Positions 1 to 5,945 of a stretch of DNA of 9,627 nucleotides are shown here, in pieces. Under the pieces are notes generated by a model, which saw only the letters and a program-made list of their open reading frames with translations, was not told the DNA's origin and made no database searches. Each line of letters starts with the position of its first letter. The first letter of the stretch is position 1. This DNA is from Phycisphaerae bacterium (GTDB lineage Bacteria; Planctomycetota; Phycisphaerae; Phycisphaerales; SM1A02). The position numbers and the translations under genes were made by a program. The stretch is taken from positions 1-9,627 of the forward strand of contig VGXJ01000049.1 of the NCBI GenBank assembly GCA_016873375.1. Direction: 5' to 3'.

Positions 1-375
1 CAGGCCTGCCTGCCCCAGCACTCCGACTCGATGTGGGTGCGCAAGGCCGTGACCGAGGATGGATTGCTCACGGTCTGGTGGCGTGTGGCGGGTGAGCGTG
101 ATGCGCTGCCCGACAGCGATCCGTTCGATCTCGAGGTCCGCGTCGATGATGCGAACGGTGCGCCTGCTGACGTGTCGCTGGAACTCGATGCCGAGATGCC
201 GCACCACGGCCATGGCATGAACGTCCGCCCGGTGGTTGAGCGAGTCGGTCCGGGGCGGTTCGTCGTCAAGGGCGTGCTGCTGCACATGAGCGGCCGATGG
301 GAACTGGCGTTCGATCTGGGCGATCCTGACGGCGTGCAGTGGCGGCGTGCGCAGTGCACGGTGGAGGCTCCGTGA
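1..375 (+). CDS. YtkA/FixH-like domain protein, 3' part (start lies left of the window)
   Basis: The frame is open from the first base to the TGA at 373-375, giving about 124 visible residues. An ATG at 31 exists, but it has no Shine-Dalgarno sequence and would give a protein without an export signal, so the true start is probably outside the window. Visible features are a beta-rich segment (FDLEVRVDDANG), then a His/Met-rich stretch DAEMPHHGHGM and the motif LLHMSGRWEL near the C-terminus. This order (MP.HGHGM ... G.F...HM.G.WEL) is what I associate with YtkA-like/FixH-like domains, small extracytoplasmic domains often found with copper or cytochrome functions. A Cys at codon 3 might be a lipoprotein acylation site, but only two residues before it are visible. 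The stop overlaps the GTG start of the downstream di-heme peroxidase, so the two are probably made together. Metal binding is inference from the His/Met cluster. Confidence 0.7.
   Translation, partial: QACLPQHSDSMWVRKAVTEDGLLTVWWRVAGERDALPDSDPFDLEVRVDDANGAPADVSLELDAEMPHHGHGMNVRPVVERVGPGRFVVKGVLLHMSGRWELAFDLGDPDGVQWRRAQCTVEAP
363..367 (+). promoter_or_regulatory. Ribosome binding site GGAGG deciding the GTG start of the di-heme peroxidase
   Basis: GGAGG lies four bases before the GTG at 372-374. This GTG overlaps the upstream TGA (373-375). An ATG at 339 in the same frame would overlap the upstream gene by 37 bp and put a non-hydrophobic, Cys/His-containing segment ahead of the membrane anchor, so the GTG is preferred. 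Confidence 0.7.
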
Positions 376-1760
376 CCGCGCAGCGCCGGCTCGGCATCTT
401 CACGCTGGCGGCCATGCTTGGTCTGGCGTGGTGGTCGTTGCACCTGATGCGGCAGGGTGGAGCCGGTCTCTCGCCTCTGGGATCGGCGGCGGCATCCAAC
501 CTGCCGAGGGCGCTCGCCGTGCATACGCAGGCGCGTGCACCCATGCCGCCCGACCCGACGAACCGCTTCGCCGATGACGCCCGTGCTGTCGCGCTCGGCG
601 ACCGCCTCTTCTTCGATGAGTCGTTCTCGTCCAGCGGCACCGTGAGTTGCGCAACCTGCCACGATCCCGAGCACGCCTTCACCGATGGGAAGCGTGTCGC
701 CCAAGGCGAGGGGACTGGCTCGCGCAACACTCCGACGATCCTCGGTGCGGCGCGTCGTCGTTGGTTCACATGGGACGGTCGCGCCGACACGATCTGGTCG
801 CAGGCAGCGGAACCCATCGAGCAGCCGACGGAGCATGCGTTCGATCGCACGCGGTTTGCAGTGGCCATTCGCGACGATCCGGGCGTGCGACGACTGTGGG
901 AAGCTGCGTGCGGCGCACTTCCCGCGGCGCTCGATGCGGTGCCCAAGGGTCTGGAAGCTGCGTGCGGCGCGCTTCCCGCGGCGCTCGATGCGGTGCCCAA
1001 GGGTCTTGCTGCACGGCCTGCGCTCGCCGACGGTGGCGAGAGCGACGCGATGGCGCAGTCGTGGGCCCAGTTGTCCGCAGAACAACGCGCTGCCATCGAC
1101 CTTGTCTTCAGTGCGTCGATGAAAGCGCTCGGTGCGTTCCAGCGCACGCTCGACATGCCGCTGTCGGCGTTCGATCGCTGGGCCGATGCGGTGGGCCAGG
1201 GCACGGTCTCGATGGATGACGAGGCGGCGGGGGGGATCATCACGCCGGCGGCGCGCCGCGGATGGCTGCTCTTCGCGGGCAAGGCGAACTGCATCCAATG
1301 CCATGGTGGTCGGGAGTTCACCGATGGTGAGTTCCACAACCTCGGGCTACCGGGGCCCGACGGTCGACTGGGCGGCGATCCCGGTCGTCGCGATGCGATC
1401 GCCCGGCTCAAGGCCGACCCCTTTTCGAGCGCCGGGACCTTCAGCGATGATCGCGATGGCCCCGAGGCGCGCCTGGTCCGATCGCTCAAGGATGATCCCG
1501 AAACATGGGGCCAGTTCCGTACGCCGAGCCTGCGCGGGGTTGGGCTCACGGCCCCCTACATGCATGACGGGCGCTTCGCCACGCTTGCAGAAGTGATCGC
1601 GTTCTACGACACGCTTGAGGGAGCCATCGCGCTCGATCACCATCGCGAGGCAGTTTTGCAGCCGCTCGGGTTGACAAGCGATGAGCGGGCGGATCTCGAG
1701 GCATTCCTTGTGGCGCTCAGCCCCGAGGCGATGCCGCTCCGACGGGATTCCGCCCGGTAA
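372..1760 (+). CDS. Di-heme cytochrome c peroxidase / MauG-family protein, membrane-anchored
   Basis: 462 residues from the GTG at 372. An N-terminal hydrophobic anchor or uncleaved signal (residues about 8-26, after basic QRR) places it in the periplasm. Two c-type heme motifs are present: CATCH at residues 93-97 and CIQCH at 307-311. Other family landmarks are LGDRLFFD before heme 1, TWDGRADTIWSQ after it, and YMHDGRF at 396-402 followed by a Leu-rich helix. Family members reduce hydrogen peroxide with electrons from small cytochromes or copper proteins, or oxidise protein side chains (MauG, MbnH). The sequence alone does not separate these roles. Its coupling to a His/Met-rich YtkA-like protein hints at a dedicated partner (inference). 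Residues 177-194 and 195-212 are an exact 18-residue tandem repeat that lies between the two hemes, from a 54-bp duplication. The frame is intact. The family call is secure; the substrate is unknown. Confidence 0.9.
   Translation: MTAQRRLGIFTLAAMLGLAWWSLHLMRQGGAGLSPLGSAAASNLPRALAVHTQARAPMPPDPTNRFADDARAVALGDRLFFDESFSSSGTVSCATCHDPEHAFTDGKRVAQGEGTGSRNTPTILGAARRRWFTWDGRADTIWSQAAEPIEQPTEHAFDRTRFAVAIRDDPGVRRLWEAACGALPAALDAVPKGLEAACGALPAALDAVPKGLAARPALADGGESDAMAQSWAQLSAEQRAAIDLVFSASMKALGAFQRTLDMPLSAFDRWADAVGQGTVSMDDEAAGGIITPAARRGWLLFAGKANCIQCHGGREFTDGEFHNLGLPGPDGRLGGDPGRRDAIARLKADPFSSAGTFSDDRDGPEARLVRSLKDDPETWGQFRTPSLRGVGLTAPYMHDGRFATLAEVIAFYDTLEGAIALDHHREAVLQPLGLTSDERADLEAFLVALSPEAMPLRRDSAR
899..1006 (+). 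repeat. 54-bp in-frame tandem duplication (two copies) inside the di-heme peroxidase gene
   Basis: Copies are 899-952 and 953-1006. They differ at one position (A917 versus G971), a silent third-base change (GCA/GCG, both Ala). Each copy encodes the 18 residues EAACGALPAALDAVPKGL. One copy would give a natural-looking family sequence (the G.LP segment), so the second is an insertion. Confidence 0.97.
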
Positions 1761-1763
1761 TCC

Positions 1764-1810
1764 CCGAAGGTCGTTTCCCTGTCCCCTGAAACGGGCTAGA
1801 CTCCCTTCGG
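1764..1810 (+). promoter_or_regulatory. Nested inverted repeat between the peroxidase and the choice-of-anchor gene (possible terminator or mRNA leader structure)
   Basis: The outer arms CCGAAGG (1764-1770) and CCTTCGG (1804-1810) are perfectly complementary. The inner arms CGTTTC (1772-1777) and GAAACG (1788-1793) are also perfectly complementary, around a 10-base loop. The inner and outer stems are joined by a single base on the left and ten bases on the right. No T-run follows, so it is not a classic intrinsic terminator. It lies wholly between the stop at 1760 and the start at 1838, and overlaps the -10-like TAGACT. Confidence 0.4.
1797..1802 (+). promoter_or_regulatory. Possible -10 element TAGACT for the choice-of-anchor B gene
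   Basis: TAGACT matches four of six bases of TATAAT and lies 36 bases before the ATG at 1838, a sensible leader length. No convincing -35 is seen about 17 bases upstream. Weak evidence. Confidence 0.25.
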
Positions 1811-1826
1811 CCTCGATCTGACCAAG

Positions 1827-1832
1827 AAGGAG
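1827..1832 (+). promoter_or_regulatory. Strong ribosome binding site AAGGAG for the choice-of-anchor B gene
   Basis: AAGGAG sits five bases before the ATG at 1838, whose product opens with a classical signal peptide. It fixes this start and argues against the later in-frame starts seen downstream of the frameshift. Confidence 0.75.
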
Positions 1833-2533
1833 AACGCATGCGCGCTTCCACGACCGCGACCCTTGTTGCTTGCACCCTGCTCTCTGGTTTGGCGCTGTCC
1901 GCGCTGGCTCATGAAGACGATGGCAAGGTTCGTGATCGAGAAGCCGCGGTCATCGCCCCCGCGTGGCGCGAAGCCGATGGTGGCTTGGCGGCAGAGACAT
2001 TCGATGCCCAGGGCATCGTGCTGAAGGCTTGGATCCCGCTCGCCTCGATCAACGCGAGTGCTTCGAGCGGTAATGACTGCTGGGGCTATGTCAGCCCATC
2101 GGGCCGCGAGTACGCGATCATGTGCGTGAGCGACGGCACCGCGGTGTACGAGGTGACGAACCCCGCTGCGCCGGTCAAGCTCGGCTTCGTCCCCGGTGCG
2201 CAGAGCCTGTGGCGCGATGCCAAGGTGTTCGGCAATCGCGCCTATGTCGTCACCGAGGGTGGTGTGGGCATCCAGACGATCAACCTGTCGCAGGTCGACA
2301 GCGGCGTGATCACGCTGGAGAGCACGGTGACGGCCGGCTCGGGCGGCTTGGCGACCCACAACGTGGCCATCAACACCCAGAGCGGTTACCTCTATCGCTG
2401 CGGCGGTGGATCGAGCGGCCTGCGCTTCTACAACCTGAATGCGACGCCCGGGTCGCCGCAGTACGTGGGCGAATGGGCCGCCTACTACGTCCACGATGCG
2501 CAGGTGGTGAGCTACACGAGTGGCCCGTATGCA

Positions 2534-2585
2534 GGCAAGGAGATCGCGTTCTGCTGCTCGGCAAGGAGATCGCGTTCTGCTGCTC
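2534..2585 (+). repeat. 26-bp perfect tandem duplication causing a frameshift
   Basis: Copies are 2534-2559 and 2560-2585, identical at all 26 positions. Both encode GKEIAFCC, in different frames. The first copy is in the frame of the signal peptide and the second in the frame of the dockerin tail. Because 26 is not a multiple of three, the second copy shifts the frame. Deleting one restores GKEIAFCCSGLNGGN. Confidence 0.97.
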
Positions 2586-3963
2586 GGGCCTCAACGGCGG
2601 CAACGTCGAGACCGGTCTGTATGTCGTGGATGTGACCAACAAGGCAGCGCCTGTGCTCCTGAGCCGGATCCTCTATCCGAATGCACGCTACAGCCACCAG
2701 GGCTGGCTCACCGAGGATCGCAAGTACTTCCTGCTCGGTGATGAGCTTGACGAGGGTGCGAGCCAGCCGCTGACCACCACATATGTGATCGACGTGCAGA
2801 ACCTGGCATCGCTGACCTACCTCGGTCAGTTCAACAACAGCACGCCTGCGATCACGCACAACTGCTACACCCACAACGGGAAGATGTTCGCCGCCAACTA
2901 CCGCAGCGGCTTGCGCGTGTTCGACGTGAGCAATGCAGGTACGCCGTCGAGCGTGACCGAAGTGGCATACTTCGATACCTACCCCGGCTCCGACTCGGCG
3001 CAGTTCAATGGGCTGTGGTCGTGCTATCCGTACTTCCCCAGCGGCACGGTGATCGGGAGCGACCTAGAGCGCGGGCTGTTCGTGTGGCGCATGGGCGAGG
3101 ACGCCGTTCAGCTGTCGTTCCCGGGCGGCGCCCCGCAGCTGGTGTCTCCTGCCGGCCAGCCCGTCACGTTCGATGCCATCGTGCAGCCTGGTGTCACGGT
3201 CACCAACAAGCGCTTCTACTACAACACGCCCGGCGGTACGCAAAGCCTGTCCGTCACGCAGGTGGATGCAGACACCTACTCGGCAACCTTGCCTGCGGTC
3301 ACCTGCGGCAGCGCTGTCGGGCTCGCGGTCGAGTTCACGACGGCGACCGAGACGTTCCGGCTTCCCTCGACGGGGTTCCTGCCGGCCACCACCGCATTCG
3401 GCGTGGCCACGGGGTTCACGGATGAGATGGAGATCGACCAAGGCTGGACGGTCGGGGGTGCTGGCGACAACGCCACCGCCGGCCAATGGGTCCGCGCGAA
3501 TCCGGTCGGCACGGCCGCCCAGCCCGAGGATGACCACACCGTCAACGGCGTGATTTGCTGGATCACCGCCAACGGCGTGGCTGGCGGCAGCGTTGGTGCG
3601 GCCGATGTCGACGGTGGGCAGACCACGCTGACCTCGCCGGTCTTTGATGCGACGGTCGTCGATACTCCGTTCATCAGCTACTGGCGCTGGTACTCGAACA
3701 ATGCCGGGGCAGCTCCCAACGAGGACAGCATGCCGGTGGAGATCTCCAACAACGGTGGTACGACCTGGGTGTTGCTCGAGGTGGTCTCAGAGAACGCCGG
3801 CGCCTGGGTCCAGAAGAACTTCCGCATCGCGGATTTCGTTCCCCCCACGTCAACGATGCGGATTCGCTTCCGCGCGAGCGATCTGCTCAGCGGGTCGGTG
3901 GTCGAGGCGGGCGTCGATGACGTCAAGCTCTACGGCTACGACTGCACGGTGGCCCGGCCTGCC

Positions 3964-4104
3964 GACCTGAACGACGACGGCGTCGTGGATGGTGCTGACC
4001 TCGGCATCCTGCTCGGCAACTGGGGCAACGCCGGGGCCGGCGACATCGATGGCAACGGCCAGGTCGATGGTGCGGATCTGGGTGCCCTCGTCGCCGACTG
4101 GGGT
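3964..4104 (+). other. Dockerin-like two-repeat domain encoded at the 3' end of the choice-of-anchor gene
   Basis: Two similar units each begin with an Asp/Asn-rich loop (DLNDDGVVDGADLG, DIDGNGQVDGADLG) and end in NWG/DWG. They resemble the calcium-binding loop-helix repeats of type I dockerins. This exact flavour at the extreme C-terminus is frequent in Phycisphaerae secreted proteins and probably serves surface attachment or sorting. It is an old, diverged protein repeat, unlike the short DNA duplications elsewhere in the window. Confidence 0.8.
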
Positions 4105-4107
4105 TGA

Positions 4108-4231
4108 TGCAGAAGGGTTTCGCCTGCAGCCGAGTTGAAGATGCCGTAGCGAGCGCCATGGCTGCTGGCTTCCAGCATAAGAATCAGTGCATTTCACTTG
4201 AACACCGTCAGTTGATCAGCAGCGTGCCGGC
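4108..4231 (+). other. Intergenic gap with a short hairpin
   Basis: This 124-bp stretch is less GC-rich than its surroundings. It holds a perfect hairpin TGCTGG-CTT-CCAGCA at 4163-4177 (6-bp stem, 3-base loop) with no U-run after it. I see no convincing promoter and no clear Shine-Dalgarno before the ATG at 4232. It probably carries the end of one transcript and the start of the next. Confidence 0.3.
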
Positions 4232-5041
4232 ATGATGCGTCATGCCCTCGTCTTGGTGGTGTCGGTGGTTGTCGGGTCGTGCAGTTCGATCCCGGAGTCC
4301 GAAGGTCCGTGGCGTCCACCGGTGGGGGAGCCCGTGATCGAGCGGGTACGCGTTCCAGGAACGACCGTCGAGCTGGAGTTCGTGCGATTGCCCGGGGCCG
4401 CGGATTCAGGACGGGATCTGTGCGTTGCCAGAACAGAAATGACGCGGGTGCTGGTTGAGCTCTATACGTGGGCGCTGGTTGAGCTCTATCACCGCCGCAC
4501 TCTTTCGGATGAGCGGCAAGCGGAACTGAAACTCGATGGGGTGACGAGACCGTCGTCGCCGTACGGAAGCGCCTTTCACGATGAATGGGGCCCTCGGGAA
4601 ACTCGCCCCGCCATGTACGTTTCGTCACGACAGGCCCGTGAGTTTGCGTCGTGGATCTCATTGCCCTGTCGTCGGCCCATTCGTCTCATGTCGGAGTCGG
4701 AGTGGCAGCGAGTGTGCCAAGCGGACACACGAGTGGAAGTCGATCGCTTCGCGTGGACGGCAGTCAATTCGGCCGAGAAGGTCCACACCGTCGCATCGCT
4801 GCAACATGACCCAATGGGCCTCTTCGACCTGCAAGGCAATGTCAGTGAGTGGGTCCTGCGCAGCCCGGATTGCGCTGTGCTGAAGGGTGCGAACTTCACC
4901 GATCCGGCCGAGTTGGCCACGTGTGATCGTTCCATCGAGGACACGGACGCACTCAGCGATGGGGATCCCCAGGTTCCGACGAGCCAGTGGTGGCGGGTCG
5001 GGGCTCCGTGGGCTGGCTTTCGATTGGTGTTCGAGGACTGA
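4232..5041 (+). CDS. SUMF1/FGE-domain lipoprotein, first of a tandem paralogous pair
   Basis: 269 residues. The N-terminus has a short basic start, a Val-rich hydrophobic core and VGSC, a plausible lipobox with Cys at 17, so it is probably an outer-surface or periplasmic lipoprotein. A second ATG follows directly at 4235. The remainder is a formylglycine-generating-enzyme-type fold: CVARTEM near the start of the domain, an ASW...RLMSESEWQRVC segment, GLFDLQGNVSEWV, KGANFTDPA and a C-terminal PWAGFRLVF. True FGEs carry a copper-binding Cys-x4-Cys pair after the GG(S/N)(F/Y) strand. Here the equivalent region (KGANFTDPAELATCD) has only one Cys, so formylglycine formation is doubtful. An 8-residue repeat (TRVLVELY/TWALVELY) comes from a 24-bp duplication. 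The gene seems less GC-biased than its neighbours by eye. It aligns without gaps to the next gene over the last 50 or so residues. Function unknown. Confidence 0.8.
   Translation: MMRHALVLVVSVVVGSCSSIPESEGPWRPPVGEPVIERVRVPGTTVELEFVRLPGAADSGRDLCVARTEMTRVLVELYTWALVELYHRRTLSDERQAELKLDGVTRPSSPYGSAFHDEWGPRETRPAMYVSSRQAREFASWISLPCRRPIRLMSESEWQRVCQADTRVEVDRFAWTAVNSAEKVHTVASLQHDPMGLFDLQGNVSEWVLRSPDCAVLKGANFTDPAELATCDRSIEDTDALSDGDPQVPTSQWWRVGAPWAGFRLVFED
4442..4489 (+). repeat. 24-bp in-frame tandem duplication in the first SUMF1 gene
   Basis: Copies are 4442-4465 and 4466-4489, identical at 22 of 24 positions (differences C4445/T4469 and T4449/C4473). They encode TRVLVELY and TWALVELY. The second copy fits the paralogue better (ARTETLW...), which suggests the first copy is the extra one. 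The frame is kept. Confidence 0.93.
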
Positions 5042-5064
5042 TCTCAAGGTCGGTGTGTTCGCCG

Positions 5065-5070
5065 TACACT
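5065..5070 (+). promoter_or_regulatory. Possible -10 element TACACT giving a leaderless transcript for the second SUMF1 gene
   Basis: TACACT ends seven bases before the ATG at 5078, so transcription would start at or next to the start codon. No Shine-Dalgarno sequence is present in the 36-bp gap. No other start is possible, because the frame is closed by an in-frame TGA at 5039-5041. No good -35 is seen. Confidence 0.3.
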
Positions 5071-5077
5071 CACCCGC

Positions 5078-5908
5078 ATGCGAGTCACGCTGTTAGCGTC
5101 GGTGGTTCTTGTCTGTTCGTTGATCGGGTCGGGCCTCGTCTCGAACCCGTCGGTCTTGGCGGACGAAGCCGCCACTACCTCTGCTGCGCCGTCCACCGCG
5201 TCGCCCGCCACGACGCCTGAGTCCCGCCGGGAGCCGATCGCCGGCACCACGCTCGAGATCGAGCTGGTCAAGGTCGCTGGCAGCGCCGACGGCAGCGTGA
5301 AGCCGCTCTGGGTCGCGCGCACCGAAACGCTGTGGGACTGGAAGGACATCTGCATCTACAAGCGCGACCAGAAGGATGGCGCCTCAGGCAACGCGGCCGC
5401 CGATGCGTGCACTCGCCCCACGAAGCCCTACACCGCGGCTGACCGCGGCTTCGGCCACAGCGGGTTCCCGGCGGTCAGCATCAGCTTCAGCAGCGCCAAG
5501 GCCTTCTGCGAGTGGCTCAGCGCCAAGACGGGGCGTCGATACCGCTTGCCGACCGTGGCCGAGCGCAAGCACCTGTGCGCGCGATCGGGGATCACGGCCG
5601 AGTCGATGAAGGACCATGCGTGGACCTTCGAGAACGCGAAGGACGCCACGCGCAAGGCGGGCTCGCTCAAGCCCGACGCGAGCGGCCTCTTCGATCTCTG
5701 CGGCAACGTCCGCGAGTGGTGCGTGGCACCGGACGGAACGGGCGTGCTGATGGGCGGCGGCTTCGAGGACCCGGCGGCGTCGATCGCCTGCGACACGGCG
5801 CTCGCCGACAGCGAGGATTGGAACGCCAGCGATCCGCAGTTTCCCAAGAGCATCTGGTGGCTTGCCGATGGTCCGTGGGCAGGCTTCCGCATCGTCTGCG
5901 ACGAGTGA
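5078..5908 (+). CDS. SUMF1/FGE-domain exported protein, second of the tandem paralogous pair
   Basis: 276 residues. It has a Sec signal peptide (MR then a hydrophobic core, likely cleavage after SVLA near residue 29), then a low-complexity Ala/Thr/Ser/Pro linker to about residue 48. The SUMF1 fold follows: WVARTETLWDWKDI, FPAVSISFSSAKAFCEWLS, RYRLPTVAER, GLFDLCGNVREWC, MGGGFEDPA, and PWAGFRIVCDE at the C-terminus. As in its neighbour, the region after MGGGF has only one Cys (FEDPAASIACD), not the Cys-x4-Cys copper site of genuine formylglycine-generating enzymes. It is therefore more likely a structural or binding SUMF1 protein, or an enzyme of unknown activity. It starts 36 bp after the first paralogue and ends 37 bp before the Tat oxidoreductase, consistent with co-transcription. 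The pair arose by gene duplication followed by strong divergence of the N-terminal anchors (lipoprotein versus cleaved signal). Confidence 0.85.
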   Translation: MRVTLLASVVLVCSLIGSGLVSNPSVLADEAATTSAAPSTASPATTPESRREPIAGTTLEIELVKVAGSADGSVKPLWVARTETLWDWKDICIYKRDQKDGASGNAAADACTRPTKPYTAADRGFGHSGFPAVSISFSSAKAFCEWLSAKTGRRYRLPTVAERKHLCARSGITAESMKDHAWTFENAKDATRKAGSLKPDASGLFDLCGNVREWCVAPDGTGVLMGGGFEDPAASIACDTALADSEDWNASDPQFPKSIWWLADGPWAGFRIVCDE

Positions 5909-5934
5909 CAGGACCTATCCCGACCGAGCCCCAC

Positions 5935-5939
5935 AGGAG
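5935..5939 (+). promoter_or_regulatory. Ribosome binding site AGGAG deciding the GTG start of the Gfo/Idh/MocA gene
   Basis: AGGAG lies six bases before the GTG at 5946-5948. Starting there makes the twin-arginine motif begin at residue 9, as expected for a Tat signal. A more upstream ATG at 5862 would overlap the SUMF1 gene by 47 bp and add 28 residues before the Tat motif. Confidence 0.75.
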
Positions 5940-5945
5940 ATTGCC

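Larger units (their letters stand above)
1838..4107 (+). pseudogene. Choice-of-anchor B (LVIVD-repeat) secreted protein with dockerin-like C-terminus, frameshifted by a 26-bp duplication
   Basis: Translation starts at the ATG at 1838 and runs in one frame to the duplication at 2534-2585. It then hits a stop at 2633-2635 (265 residues, the last 25 or so being nonsense). The rest of the protein continues in the next frame to the TGA at 4105-4107. Removing one 26-bp copy gives a continuous 747-residue protein. Its parts are a Sec signal peptide (cleavage likely after SALA, residue 24) and an LVIVD-type propeller region up to about residue 430, with the choice-of-anchor B landmarks GNDCWGY, SHQGWLTEDRKYFLLGDE and ANYRSGLRVFD. 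A beta-sandwich/jelly-roll-like module follows (about 516-700), then a two-repeat dockerin-like tail (about 701-747, DLNDDGVVDGADLG and DIDGNGQVDGADLG with calcium-loop Asp/Asn). It is expected at the cell surface or secreted; its ligand is unknown. It could be a genuine recent pseudogene, a reversible off state, or an assembly error. Confidence 0.88.

Noticed and set aside
31..375. ATG at 31 as the start of the YtkA-like protein
   Set aside because: There is no ribosome site, the product would lack an export signal, and the frame stays open to the left edge.
1229..1235. Run of seven G in the peroxidase gene as a phase-variation tract
   Set aside because: The frame is intact across it (codons GCG GGG GGG), and seven G is short for a contingency tract in GC-rich DNA.
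266..1549. A long minus-strand open frame opposite the di-heme peroxidase gene
   Set aside because: Its product is rich in Ser/Arg/Pro/Ala with no recognisable domain, and it lies fully opposite a gene with clear heme motifs. It is a shadow frame typical of GC-rich DNA.
3964..4104. The two similar dockerin units as a fifth recent DNA duplication
   Set aside because: The units differ at many positions and are an ordinary ancient protein-domain repeat.
4163..4177. Hairpin TGCTGG-CTT-CCAGCA as an intrinsic terminator
   Set aside because: The stem is only six base pairs and no U-run follows. It is kept only as a note in the intergenic entry.
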